From contig NZ_AMPG01000003.1 of the NCBI RefSeq assembly GCF_000299415.1, positions 1 through 64,000 of the forward strand: DNA of 64,000 bases. The letters are read 5' to 3'. The position numbers and the translations under genes are program-made. Below, one piece after another: positions 8,860-18,594 of this stretch; positions within the stretch are counted from its first letter, which is position 1; each line of letters opens with the position of its first letter. The notes below the pieces were generated by a model, which worked only from the letters and a program-made list of their open reading frames with translations, was not told where the DNA came from and did not search any database. The stretch comes from Candidatus Microthrix parvicella Bio17-1 (GTDB lineage Bacteria; Actinomycetota; Acidimicrobiia; Acidimicrobiales; Microtrichaceae).

Positions 8860-9307
8860 GCATTGTCCTACCCTGGTAGTGGCTTGGCACCACCAGGACC
8901 AGCATCTCTTCGGGTCGGTTTCCATCTGCCCGAGGAACCGAACGCCCACAGGGGTACCAGCCGTTGGTTGTCGTCGAGCCAGACGTTGTCGCGGTTCCAC
9001 CACAGGGCGCCCGACGCCGACGTACCGAAGATGCCGCCTGCCGGAGTCGCCGCTCGTCGTGGCTCGCACGGACCGCAGGTTGCCGTTGTGCTTGGTTGGG
9101 CTGCCCGCAGCCGTCGGCCTGACGTGTGCTGTTTAGAGGGTTCCTTCTGTCAGTAGGTGAGTCCGGGTACTGAGGATAGACCTGAAATCACATTCGTTTA
9201 TCCACTAAAGCGAGCGTTGTTCGACCTGACCTTCGGTTGATGCAGAGGCATGTCCGTAAGCGGTGTGAGCCGACGGGGTGGTTTCAGCGCCGTGTTTCCT
9301 CCGCCCG
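8860..9307. other. Intergenic region without a supported gene
   Basis: About 450 bases between the thioredoxin gene and the convergent DsbA-family gene. On the minus strand a frame ending near 8873 reads GGIFGTSASGALWWNRDNVW, which looks protein-like. It lacks a start and a ribosome site, so it may be the tail of a decayed gene. Nothing else is recognisable. Confidence 0.3.
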
Positions 9308-10105
<798 letters not shown>

Positions 10106-10193
10106 ATGAGCCGAGCGGTCTGAGGAGTGGAACGCGTTGCACAACGCACCCTACGGTGACACGGCTCACTTCGGCATCCCAGGGGGAATCCAC

Positions 10194-12578
10194 ATGTTGC
10201 ACAGGCGTCGATTGGCGATGCTCGCGGCCGTACCTTTACTGGTGGGGTCCGCGCTCACCGCTTGCTCCGGCAATGATGACGCCGCAGCGAAGAAGGCGCC
10301 GGCGGGTGACCCGGTTGCCAAGTTCGTGCGCACCGCCCCGGGCATGGCTGCCCCCAGCGCGGCCGAACTGGGCCCACACGAGGACGAGGCGACCGGACTG
10401 ACGATCACCCCCGGGGTGGAGACGCTGACCGTGACCGGCGCCAAGAAGTCGGCGGCGGTGGCGCTGGAGAACTCCGATGGGCAGGTCATCCTGACGCTGC
10501 TGGCCGACGACGAGGGCCAGGCGCATTTCGCCTACATCCCAGACAAACCCCTGACGGTGCAATCCGGTGAGGGTGACCTTCCGACGATCGATGGCGATGT
10601 GCTGTTCCCCGGTATCTATCGGGTCCGGTTTGGTGGCAAAATCAGCGCCGACGTGCGCGTGTTGGGCGTCGATGAGGTCGCAGGCGACGATTTTTACGCA
10701 AAGCAGAAGCTTGGCGACGGGTTCGGTTACGTCACGATGCGCGACGGGGTCACGCTGTCGGTCGACGTGTCTCTTCCGGGCCCGATTGAAGACGGTCCCT
10801 ATCCGACCGTGGTGGAATACAGCGGCTATTCACCCTCCAAGCCCGATGAACCCCAACCGGGCTCGATGATCGCGGGCCTCCTCGGGTTCGCCACCGTCGG
10901 TGTCAACATGCGGGGCACCGGTTGCTCGGGTGGCGTTTTCGAGGTGTTCAACCCGGCCCAGCAGGCCGATGGCTACGACGCAATCGAGGCGATTGCCGCC
11001 CAAAGCTGGGTGAAGGGTAACAAGGTGGGCATGGTGGGACTGTCCTATGCGGGCATCGCCCAGTTGTATGTGGCCTCGACCAGGCCGCCTCACCTGGCGG
11101 CCATCGCACCGCAGTCGGTGATCGACGACCCTTGGCGCGAGCAGTGGCCGGGAGGCGTCTACAACGGCGGGTTCACCAAGCAGTGGTTGGAGGAGCGCAC
11201 CAGGCAGGCCGAAGCCGGCGGCCAGTCCTGGGATGGCGAGCGCATCGCCAAAGGCGACAAGACCTGTGGCGCCAACCAGTTGATCCGCAGCCAAAACCTG
11301 GACTTCGGCAAGTTCGGCAAGGCGCTCGTGAACTTCCCGCCTTCGGCGGCGGCCCGGTTCCTCCAGTTGCTCGTGCCGCGTATCGAAGTGCCAACGTTCC
11401 TCACCGGCGGGTATCAGGATGAACAGACCGGCGGACGATTCCCCTATCTGTTCAACAAGTTCGACCCCGACACGTTTCATCGCTTCAAGCTCTACAACGG
11501 GCACCACCCCGATGGGTACAGCCCGATGCTGATCACCGACTGGTATGAGTTCCTGTCCTTCTACGTCGCCGGCGAGATCCCCAACATCGCCGACGGGATC
11601 CGTCAGGCATCAGGCTCAGTGTTCGAGGAGAACTTCGGCATCGATCAAAACTTCGGGGAAAACCGCTTCGCCGATCATCTGCCGGACGACTTCGAGGGTG
11701 CCAAGGCGGCCTACGACGCCGAGTCGCCGGTGCAGGTGCTGGTCGAGTCAGGCGCCGACACCAACCCGGTCGGTACCACGGGCGAGCGGGTGCGCTGGGA
11801 CTTCGACCAGTATCCACCCAAGGATGCCAAGAAGACCACCTGGTATTTCGACGACGATCGGCTACTCAGCGATGCTGCGCCGTCCGGGGAGGGCGCAGAC
11901 AGCTTCGAATACGAACCGGATTCCGGAAGGCTGGCGACCACCTCCGCAAGCTCCACCGACTTTCAGTACTCTCAGACGAAGCTACCCATTCACTATGAGC
12001 AGGCCCCGGAGGGCAACCTGGTGGCCTACGCAACACCAGAGCTGACCAACGACCTGGTGCTGGCCGGCCCTGGCTACCTCGACATGTGGGTGAAGCCGGG
12101 CGCTGACGACGGCGCAGTGCAGGTGGATCTCACCGAGGTGCGTCCCGATGGCGAGGAAACCTACGTCCAGTCTGGTTGGCTCGCCCTGCAACACGCCGGG
12201 GAGTATGCCGAGCTGACCGATGAGTATCAGGTGGAGTACACCTTCATTCAACGTGACCGGGAGGTGCTCAAGCCGGACGAATGGGTGCATCGACGGGTGC
12301 CGATCATGGGCGTCACCCACATCTTCCGCAAGGGCTCCAGGCTGCGCGTCAGCGTGCAGAGTCCCGGCCGAAGCCGACCGTTGTGGTCGTTCGTCAATCC
12401 CGAGGCGCCCGCCGATACGCAGGTGACCATCGGCCGAGGTGGCGAACACGCCACCAGCCTGGTGATGCCCAAGGTCGACGGCCTGGAGATTCCTGAAGGT
12501 CTGCCCGCATGCAACACGCTGCGGGGTCAACCTTGCCGCGACTACATCGAGGTCTCAAACACCCCTGCCGGCGAGTAG
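10194..12578 (+). CDS. Secreted CocE/NonD (X-Pro dipeptidyl-peptidase family) hydrolase, lipoprotein
   Basis: 794 residues. A lipoprotein signal (MLHRRRLAML...LTACSGN) anchors it outside the membrane. An unassigned N-terminal domain of about 170 residues precedes the alpha/beta-hydrolase core: GTGCSGG, then the nucleophile elbow GLSYAG, then PHLAAIAPQS, with the C-terminal jelly-roll domain typical of PepX_C/CocE from about residue 590. Family members cleave X-Pro peptides, cocaine-like esters or glutaryl-amides; the substrate is unknown. The start at 10194 follows a weak GGGGGA site. The catalytic Asp and His lie in the 420-540 region but I did not fix them exactly. Confidence 0.82.
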   Translation: MLHRRRLAMLAAVPLLVGSALTACSGNDDAAAKKAPAGDPVAKFVRTAPGMAAPSAAELGPHEDEATGLTITPGVETLTVTGAKKSAAVALENSDGQVILTLLADDEGQAHFAYIPDKPLTVQSGEGDLPTIDGDVLFPGIYRVRFGGKISADVRVLGVDEVAGDDFYAKQKLGDGFGYVTMRDGVTLSVDVSLPGPIEDGPYPTVVEYSGYSPSKPDEPQPGSMIAGLLGFATVGVNMRGTGCSGGVFEVFNPAQQADGYDAIEAIAAQSWVKGNKVGMVGLSYAGIAQLYVASTRPPHLAAIAPQSVIDDPWREQWPGGVYNGGFTKQWLEERTRQAEAGGQSWDGERIAKGDKTCGANQLIRSQNLDFGKFGKALVNFPPSAAARFLQLLVPRIEVPTFLTGGYQDEQTGGRFPYLFNKFDPDTFHRFKLYNGHHPDGYSPMLITDWYEFLSFYVAGEIPNIADGIRQASGSVFEENFGIDQNFGENRFADHLPDDFEGAKAAYDAESPVQVLVESGADTNPVGTTGERVRWDFDQYPPKDAKKTTWYFDDDRLLSDAAPSGEGADSFEYEPDSGRLATTSASSTDFQYSQTKLPIHYEQAPEGNLVAYATPELTNDLVLAGPGYLDMWVKPGADDGAVQVDLTEVRPDGEETYVQSGWLALQHAGEYAELTDEYQVEYTFIQRDREVLKPDEWVHRRVPIMGVTHIFRKGSRLRVSVQSPGRSRPLWSFVNPEAPADTQVTIGRGGEHATSLVMPKVDGLEIPEGLPACNTLRGQPCRDYIEVSNTPAGE

Positions 12579-12593
12579 CGGCGAGCGGGTCGG

Positions 12594-14021
12594 TCAGGCC
12601 GGCGTTCCTGCGAGCACCGCCTGGGCGGCGTTCCAGCCGCACATTCCGTGCACCCCGGCTCCTGGCGGCGTCGAGGCGGAGCACAACCAGATGCCCGGGT
12701 TGCCGGTGGCGTAGGGATGCGGGGTGAGCCGCGGCCGTGCGATCAACCCGAGCCCGGCCAGTGATCCGCCGGTGATGTCGCCGCCGGGATGGTTGGGGTT
12801 GTCGGCGGCCAGGTCATGGGGTGAGCGCACGGCGCGGGCCAGGATCAGGTCGCGGAAACCGGGTGCAAAGCGCTCGATCTGGGCCTCGATGGCGTCGGTG
12901 CGATCCTCGGTGGAACCGTTGGGCACATGGCAGTAGCCCCACAGCACCGCCTTGCCGGCGGGTGCGCGCGTGGGATCGACCGTCGCGGGCTGTGCGGCCA
13001 GTACAAAGGGCCGCGCCGGGTTGCGACCGCGCACCACCTCGGCCTCGGCGGCAGCGATCTCGGCGGCCGTGCCCCCAAGGTGGACGGTGGAGGCCAGGTG
13101 GGCGTCGGGATTGGTCCACGGCACCGGGCCGTCGAGCGCCCAGTCCACCTTGAACACGCCTGGGCCGCGTCGGCGCCCGGCGAAGGAGCGACGCACCCGT
13201 CGGGGGATCGCCGCCCCGGCGATGGCGGCCAACGCAGCCGCGTCGGTGTCGAAGATGGCCACGTCGTGCGGGGGGAGGTCGCCCAGCGTGCGCACCGTTG
13301 TGTCACACCGAATCTCGCCGCCCAGTTCATGGAGGTAACCGAGCAGCGCTGCGCTGATGGCGGCGGAACCACCCGCGGCAATTGGCCAGCCGCTCTGGTG
13401 CGCCGGGGCCATCAACGCCAGGGCCAGTGCGGTGGTCAGCGGCCGGTTGAGCGGGAGGAACGAGTGGGCGGCGTTACCGGCCAGCAGCGCACCGGCCTCC
13501 GGGGTGGCGAAGTAGCGATCGGACACCATGGTCGCGGGCGTGATGCCGGCCAGTCCCAGGCGGGCCAAAACGACCGGATGGCGAGGCACCCGCAGCATCG
13601 GACCAAGAAAGGCATCGGCAAGCTTGGGCCAGTTGTCGCTCAGGGGGCCCATCATGGCCCGGTACGCGTCGCCGTCGGCGCCGAGCCCGGCGGCGGTCTC
13701 CTCGAGGGAGTGACGCAGAACGCCTGCTCGACCGTCGTCCAGGGGATGGACAAGGGGAATGTCGTGGTGCAGCCAGCGGAGCCCGTGGCGCTCCAGTGGC
13801 CACCGGGAGAATGCCGGCGACCCGCCTCCCAGCGGGTGGACCGCCGAGCACACGTCGTGACGAAACCCGGGCAGCGTCAGCGCCTCGGTGCGGGTGCCTC
13901 CCCCCGGGGTGGCGTTGCCCTCCAGCACCAACACGCTGCGGCCCGCCGCCGCCAAGGTGACTGCGGCCGCCAGACCGTTGGGGCCGGAGCCCACCACCAC
14001 CACATCCCAGCGTTCTCTCAC
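12594..14021 (-). CDS. FAD-dependent phytoene dehydrogenase-like oxidoreductase
   Basis: 475 residues. The N-terminal dinucleotide-binding motif is WDVVVVGSGPNGLAAAVTLA followed by VLVLEGNATPGGGTRTEAL, the standard opening of the CrtI/COG1233 family. The C-terminal FAD signature is present as GIWLCSASTPPGAGVHGMCGWNAAQAVL. Such enzymes desaturate or oxidise carotenoids and other isoprenoids, but many COG1233 members have unknown substrates. The GTG at 14021 is chosen because the family starts directly before the FAD motif; an in-frame ATG 40 codons earlier adds arginine- and tryptophan-rich residues with no family match. Confidence 0.83.
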   Translation of the reverse strand: MRERWDVVVVGSGPNGLAAAVTLAAAGRSVLVLEGNATPGGGTRTEALTLPGFRHDVCSAVHPLGGGSPAFSRWPLERHGLRWLHHDIPLVHPLDDGRAGVLRHSLEETAAGLGADGDAYRAMMGPLSDNWPKLADAFLGPMLRVPRHPVVLARLGLAGITPATMVSDRYFATPEAGALLAGNAAHSFLPLNRPLTTALALALMAPAHQSGWPIAAGGSAAISAALLGYLHELGGEIRCDTTVRTLGDLPPHDVAIFDTDAAALAAIAGAAIPRRVRRSFAGRRRGPGVFKVDWALDGPVPWTNPDAHLASTVHLGGTAAEIAAAEAEVVRGRNPARPFVLAAQPATVDPTRAPAGKAVLWGYCHVPNGSTEDRTDAIEAQIERFAPGFRDLILARAVRSPHDLAADNPNHPGGDITGGSLAGLGLIARPRLTPHPYATGNPGIWLCSASTPPGAGVHGMCGWNAAQAVLAGTPA

Positions 14022-14152
14022 ATCGGCACCGTCACGCCACCAGTGTGCCCGCCCGGCGCCGTTGTCACACAGGTCCCGCCGTTCCTGATACAACGTCAGA
14101 TCCGGCTTGGGCGTGAAGCCCACCGGGTTCGATCGACCCACAGGAGTACCCC

Positions 14153-14992
14153 ATGGCCGAGGCCAGCAGCACCGACCGCCCCCTTGACGAGCAGGTTCGG
14201 CTGGAGATCGTCGACCAGGTGGCCTGGATCACCATCGATCGGCCCGAGAAGGGCAATGCACTCTCGCCGCCGTGTCGCGACCGCATCCGCGACCTGATCA
14301 ATGAGCTCAACGGCAGCTACGCCGCCCGCGCCATCGTGCTGACCGCCGCAGGTGACAAGCTCTTTTGCCCCGGCGCAGACCTGAGCCACCGGGTTCCTTC
14401 GGAGCGCCCCGAAGGTGTGCCCGAGCGAGCGGTTGGCGACGCACGCCGGATGATGCTCGACGGGCAGTACACGCTGTTTCCCGCCATCCTCGACAGCGAG
14501 CTGCCGATCATCGCCGCGGTCAACGGAACGGCTGCCGGCATGGGCGCACACCTGGCATTCGCCTGCGACCTGGTGATCGCCGCAGAAGGCACCAAGTTCA
14601 TCGAGGTGTTCAGCCGTCGGGGCTTGGTGGTCGACGCCCTGGGTGCCTACCTCCTGCCCCGCACCATCGGCCTCCACAAGGCGAAGGAATTGGTGTTGTT
14701 CGCCGACGACCTGCCGGTGGCCGAAGCTGAGCGGCTGGGTCTGGTCAACAAGGTGGTGCCCCGAGACGAGTTGGCGGCGACCGCGGGGGAGTGGGCCGGG
14801 CGGCTTGCATCCGGGCCCACCAAGGCACTTGGCCTGTCGAAGTGGCTGTTGAACCAGAGCTTCGACGTGGATCGCGCCACGATGATGAGCAACGAGGCCA
14901 TCGCCGTGGAGCTCAATACCCACTCGGAAGACTTCGCCGAGGGCATGGCGTCGTTCCGCGAGCGACGCGATCCGGTCTGGCGCGGCTACTGA
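14153..14992 (+). CDS. Enoyl-CoA hydratase/isomerase family protein
   Basis: 279 residues with the crotonase fold. ITIDRPEKGNALS and FCPGADLSH form the CoA-binding face, and VNGTAAGMGAHLAFACDLVIAA carries the oxyanion-hole glycines. In the second half the usual catalytic glutamate segment reads RRGLVVDALGAYLLPRTIG, with Asp where many hydratases carry Glu. The exact reaction (hydratase, isomerase or other) is therefore open. The start at 14153 has GGAGT about eight bases before it. It diverges from the FAD oxidoreductase with 131 bases between. Confidence 0.86.
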   Translation: MAEASSTDRPLDEQVRLEIVDQVAWITIDRPEKGNALSPPCRDRIRDLINELNGSYAARAIVLTAAGDKLFCPGADLSHRVPSERPEGVPERAVGDARRMMLDGQYTLFPAILDSELPIIAAVNGTAAGMGAHLAFACDLVIAAEGTKFIEVFSRRGLVVDALGAYLLPRTIGLHKAKELVLFADDLPVAEAERLGLVNKVVPRDELAATAGEWAGRLASGPTKALGLSKWLLNQSFDVDRATMMSNEAIAVELNTHSEDFAEGMASFRERRDPVWRGY

Positions 14993-15121
14993 TCGCAGGC
15001 CGACCGGCCCCGGGGACCCGGTTCACCGGACATGAAGATAATTCGTTGGTTAGGGTTTGTGGACTCGTCGAATGACGGGGCGGCGAGCACGTTCTTGCCG
15101 ATCAACCAGGAGGTAGGACCA

Positions 15122-16402
15122 GTGAATTCCCACCATGAAGCACCTGCCGCCGTCGAGGCGATGCGGCCTCGACGGCGAGCAACGACGGCCTTGCTCGCCA
15201 CCCTGATGTTGCTGATGGGCCTCGTTGGCGTCGTCGCCACCTCCGGGCCTGCGGGCGCGATGACCGCCGACAGCGGAACCCAAGGACAGATCAACAAAAC
15301 CGGTGACGGCGACGGGGCCGCGGGCAGCGTGGGTTGGTGCAACGGCTTTCTCGGTACGGGATTGCCGGTCGACTACCGCTATCACCTCGACGGGTGGAAC
15401 ACGGTGTGGCAGATGAGTAAGGACGGCGGCGCCACTTGGGCCGATGCGCCAAACGGCTCCACGTTCGCCAACGGCGACCAGGTGAGGGTCACCTTCAACG
15501 CCACCAGCGGCACCGCCCTCGGTAACGAGATCTTCTCTCAGACCCACGCTGGAGGCTCAACATCGGCCCTGACGTCCACACTCAGCGTGCAGAATGCGTC
15601 GGTCAGCCCGCTGACAACCGCAACAGGCGTGGCCGGGGTTCCCAATCCCGGCGGAGCGGTCCGATACGTCAACGACTTCAGCGTGACCGCCGGGCCCTTC
15701 ACGATGAGCGCCGGCAGCCCGAACACGGCGGTGTTCGATGTGACGAACCTCAAGATCGATTCCAGCAACAGGTCCGACTGCAACGCCGGGTTCGATGTGG
15801 CCGCGAAGGACTTGAGCTTCACCATCGTGCGAGAGCCGGTCAACCTGTGCTTGAACCCACCACCGGCCGGCTTCATCGACGTGGCCCCCGGGCAGTACTA
15901 CTCCCTGCCGATCGACTGGTTGGTGGCCAAGGGCATCACCGATGGAACCCTCCCCGGAATGTTCTCGCCGACCCAAAAGGTCACCCGGGGCCAGATGGCC
16001 ATGTTCCTCTGGAGGTATGCCGACTCTCCAACCGGCGCTCCTGACAACGGGTTTAACGACGTGTCTGCCCTCGACTACTACAACGACGCAGTTTCATGGC
16101 TGGTCGACGAAGGCATCACCGGTGGTACCGGTCCGGGCACGTTCTCACCCAACGCTCCGGTGAAGCGCAAGGACATGGCGGTGTTCATCTGGACTGCGGA
16201 GGGTTCACCCGCACCTACCGGGGCCAACCTCTTCACTGACATCCCCGCCAATCAGTACTACACCGATGCGGTGACGTGGATGGCGGAGCAGGGGATCACG
16301 GGCGGCACCGGCCCGGGCACGTTCTCGCCCAACGCTTCGATCATCCGACGCGACATGGCCGTGTTCCTCTACAAGCGCAGCTGCGGAGCACTGCTGACCT
16401 GA
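15122..16402 (+). CDS. Secreted S-layer-homology (SLH) domain protein
   Basis: 426 residues. The N-terminal half starts with a signal peptide (RRATTALLATLMLLMGLVGVVATSGPAGA) and a domain of about 230 residues that I do not recognise. Three SLH modules follow from about residue 255, each with the pattern F-D-(V/I)...YY..A(I/V)..(L/M)...GIT.GT.PG.FSP....R.(D/Q)MA.F(L/I). SLH modules hold proteins to secondary cell-wall polymers. The GTG at 15122 is preceded by a perfect AGGAGGT (15108-15114) at seven bases, a much better site than the ATG 30 codons upstream. Confidence 0.85.
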   Translation: MNSHHEAPAAVEAMRPRRRATTALLATLMLLMGLVGVVATSGPAGAMTADSGTQGQINKTGDGDGAAGSVGWCNGFLGTGLPVDYRYHLDGWNTVWQMSKDGGATWADAPNGSTFANGDQVRVTFNATSGTALGNEIFSQTHAGGSTSALTSTLSVQNASVSPLTTATGVAGVPNPGGAVRYVNDFSVTAGPFTMSAGSPNTAVFDVTNLKIDSSNRSDCNAGFDVAAKDLSFTIVREPVNLCLNPPPAGFIDVAPGQYYSLPIDWLVAKGITDGTLPGMFSPTQKVTRGQMAMFLWRYADSPTGAPDNGFNDVSALDYYNDAVSWLVDEGITGGTGPGTFSPNAPVKRKDMAVFIWTAEGSPAPTGANLFTDIPANQYYTDAVTWMAEQGITGGTGPGTFSPNASIIRRDMAVFLYKRSCGALLT

Positions 16403-16408
16403 CGAAAC

Positions 16409-16426
16409 AAGAACCTGTTCTAGTCT
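16409..16426 (+). promoter_or_regulatory. KstR-like operator half overlapping a -10 box
   Basis: AGAACCTGTTCT (16410-16421) is a perfect 12-bp palindrome containing AACnnGTT, the core of the KstR consensus TnnAACnnGTTnnA known from mycobacterial sterol catabolism. The right flank A at 16422 matches; the left flank T does not. TAGTCT (16421-16426) ends six bases before the GTG of the acyl-CoA dehydrogenase, so a bound TetR-type repressor would cover the -10 box. No regulator gene is in the window. Confidence 0.4.
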
Positions 16427-16432
16427 GTCCTC

Positions 16433-17668
16433 GTGGACTTTGAGGACTCAGCAGTGGAGGGAAAGGCCCGTGCCGAGGCACGGGCCTTTCTCGATCAACA
16501 CGCCGAACTGAAGCGCGGCGACGATCGGGATTGGTCCCGATGGGGTGCCACCACCGATCCCGAGCGGGCCGCCGAATATCGGCGCCGCTGTCGCGAGTGG
16601 CAGACCACCCTGTACGACAATGGCTGGGCCGGCATCACGTGGCCCAAAGAGTGGGGTGGCCGTGGCGGCACCCGCACCGAGCAGATCATCTTCGGTCAGG
16701 AGGCGGCCCGATACGACGTGACGCCAGGGTTCATCGGTGCCGCCCAGGCGCTGGTGGGCCCCACGCTGATCAAGTGGGGCAGCGAGGCGCAGAAGGAGCG
16801 CTACGTTCGCCCGCTGTTGCGCGGCGATGAGGTGTGGTGCCAGTTGTTTAGCGAACCCGGTGCGGGATCGGACCTGTCAAACCTGGCCGCCCGGGCGGTG
16901 GCTGCCGACCACCCGGCTGATGGCTGGGTGGTGGACGGCCAGAAGGTGTGGACCTCCAGCGCCCAACATGCCGATTTCGGCATCCTCTTGGCCCGCACGG
17001 ACCCGGACGTCCCCAAGCACCATGGCATCAGCTTCTTCATCGTCGACATGGCCACGCCCGGCATTGATGTGCGGCCACTGATTCAGGCGCAGGGCGTGGC
17101 CCACTTCAACGAGGTGTTCCTCGACTCGGTTCTGGTACCGGCCGAGAACCTGGTGGGGGAGTTGGGCAATGGGTGGAAGGTGGCTCGCACCACCTTGGGT
17201 AACGAGTCGCAGATGATCTCGGGAGGAGGCCAGGCCAACACCTTCCCCAATGTGCTCGCCACGGCACGTCGGGTTGGCCGCACCGATGATCCAACGGTGC
17301 GCCAGGAACTGGCCAGGGTGTGGGGCAACGAGGCGATCCTGAAATACCTGCAGCTCCGCCTACAGAGCGCCATCGCCCACGAGCGATGGGACCAGATGCT
17401 GCACGGCTCGTTGCTGAAGAACGCATTCACACGGGCGCTCTCACACCGTACGACGCTTGCTGTCGATCTGGAAGGTGCCGAGGGCATGCTGTGGGACGAC
17501 GCCGAGGGTGGCGGGTTCTGGCAGTACCAATGCCTCAACCAGTTCGCTGCCCGCATCGGAGGCGGCACCGAAGAGGTGCACCGCAACAACCTGTCCGAGC
17601 AGGCGCTCGGCCTGCCCCGGGAACAGCGAAGCGACCTCGACCTACCGTGGTCCCAGACCAAGAAGTGA
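16433..17668 (+). CDS. Acyl-CoA dehydrogenase
   Basis: 411 residues, full length for the family. It has the N-terminal helical domain (WQTTLYDNGWAGITWPKEWGG), the FAD-site CQLFSEPGAGSDLSNLAARA, WVVDGQKVWTSSAQHADFGILLART, and the C-terminal helix FAARIGGGTEEVHRNNLSEQALGLPRE. This C-terminal form resembles actinobacterial FadE enzymes of lipid and sterol side-chain breakdown. GTG start, no Shine-Dalgarno site, predicted leaderless, only 30 bases after the SLH gene. The last five codons and the stop lie in the first copy of a 21-bp tandem repeat. Confidence 0.9.
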   Translation: MDFEDSAVEGKARAEARAFLDQHAELKRGDDRDWSRWGATTDPERAAEYRRRCREWQTTLYDNGWAGITWPKEWGGRGGTRTEQIIFGQEAARYDVTPGFIGAAQALVGPTLIKWGSEAQKERYVRPLLRGDEVWCQLFSEPGAGSDLSNLAARAVAADHPADGWVVDGQKVWTSSAQHADFGILLARTDPDVPKHHGISFFIVDMATPGIDVRPLIQAQGVAHFNEVFLDSVLVPAENLVGELGNGWKVARTTLGNESQMISGGGQANTFPNVLATARRVGRTDDPTVRQELARVWGNEAILKYLQLRLQSAIAHERWDQMLHGSLLKNAFTRALSHRTTLAVDLEGAEGMLWDDAEGGGFWQYQCLNQFAARIGGGTEEVHRNNLSEQALGLPREQRSDLDLPWSQTKK

Positions 17669-17710
17669 CAGTCCCAGACCAAGAGGTGACAGTCCCAGAC
17701 CAAGAGCGGC
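17651..17710 (+). repeat. 21-bp tandem repeat, three copies, spanning a stop codon
   Basis: TCCCAGACCAAGAAGTGACAG begins at 17651, with a near-identical copy at 17672 (AAG to AGG) and a third, partial copy at 17693. The stop of the acyl-CoA dehydrogenase (TGA 17666-17668) is in copy one and is copied in phase in copy two. The period is a multiple of three, so the repeat looks like recent slippage at the gene's 3' end. Confidence 0.85.
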
Positions 17711-17777
17711 GGTCGACCGGCTCGGCCCGGCCGACGGTGGATGATCCGACGAATCCGAAATCGTGAGGGGAACCGAC

Positions 17778-18590
17778 ATGGGAATGCTGGACGGCAAGCG
17801 TGCGCTGGTCACCGGTGTGGGGCCCGGCCTGGGCACCGAGGTGGCGCTGGCGTTGGCCCGGGAGGGCGCCGACGTGGCCCTGGTGGCCCGGTCCGAGCGA
17901 GTGACCCCCGAGGTTGCGGCACAGATCGAGGCGATGGGCCGCCGTGCACCGGTGATCGTCGCCAATATTGCCGACGGCGAAGATGTCGCACGTATGGTCT
18001 CTGAGGTTGGCGAGGTGTTCGACGGTCGGGTCGACATCCTGATCAACTCGGCGTTTCGCAGCGGGGACTTCACCACGTTCGCCGACGCAGACCTGGACAA
18101 GTGGCGCAAGATCACCGAGGTCAACCTGTGGGGCGGCCTGGCGGTGACGCAGAAGATGCTGCCGCTGCTCGACGCCGCCGTGGACGAGTTCGATGATGCC
18201 CGCATCGTCATGGTGAACACCATGTCGATCCAACACATCCAGTCGGGCTCGGGGGCCTACGTGGCGTCCAAGGGCGGGCTTGCCGGGGCCACGCAGGTGA
18301 TGGCGCGTGAACTTGGCCCTCGTGGCATCCGGGTGAACTCGGTGCATCCGGGCTACATCTATGGCGACTCGGTGCGGATCTATTTCGAGATGCAGGCCGA
18401 GGCACGCGGGGAGGGAATCACCCCGGAGGACGTGTATGCCGAGGTGGCCTCCGAGACGGCGCTTGGTTATCTGCCGACCCCCGTCGAGATCGCCGGCACC
18501 GTCGTGTTTCTGGCCTCGCCGATGGCCAGGCCCATCACCGGCGCCGCCATTCCGGTCAACTGCGGCCACTGGATCCCCGGCCTCGCTTGA
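17778..18590 (+). CDS. Short-chain dehydrogenase/reductase (SDR)
   Basis: 270 residues, classical SDR fold. NAD(P) is bound at RALVTGVGPGLGTEVALALA. The active-site serine is near TMSIQHIQSG and the YxxxK pair is YVASK. RVNSVHPGYIYGDSVR and the C-terminal ITGAAIPVNCGHWIPG complete the family pattern. The loop ILINSAFRSGD replaces the usual NNAG, as in a number of actinobacterial SDRs. Substrate unknown. The ATG at 17778 follows GAGGGG (17764-17769). It probably lies in the same transcript as the acyl-CoA dehydrogenase, 109 bases upstream, with the 21-bp repeats between. Confidence 0.84.
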   Translation: MGMLDGKRALVTGVGPGLGTEVALALAREGADVALVARSERVTPEVAAQIEAMGRRAPVIVANIADGEDVARMVSEVGEVFDGRVDILINSAFRSGDFTTFADADLDKWRKITEVNLWGGLAVTQKMLPLLDAAVDEFDDARIVMVNTMSIQHIQSGSGAYVASKGGLAGATQVMARELGPRGIRVNSVHPGYIYGDSVRIYFEMQAEARGEGITPEDVYAEVASETALGYLPTPVEIAGTVVFLASPMARPITGAAIPVNCGHWIPGLA

Positions 18591-18594
18591 GATT

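Noticed and set aside
8863-9156. 97-codon plus-strand frame after the thioredoxin gene
   Set aside because: No ribosome site, composition like random GC-rich DNA, and a competing minus-strand frame is no better supported.
12927-14297. Long plus-strand frame opposite the FAD oxidoreductase
   Set aside because: Shadow of the real minus-strand gene; arginine/glycine/glutamine-rich without motifs.
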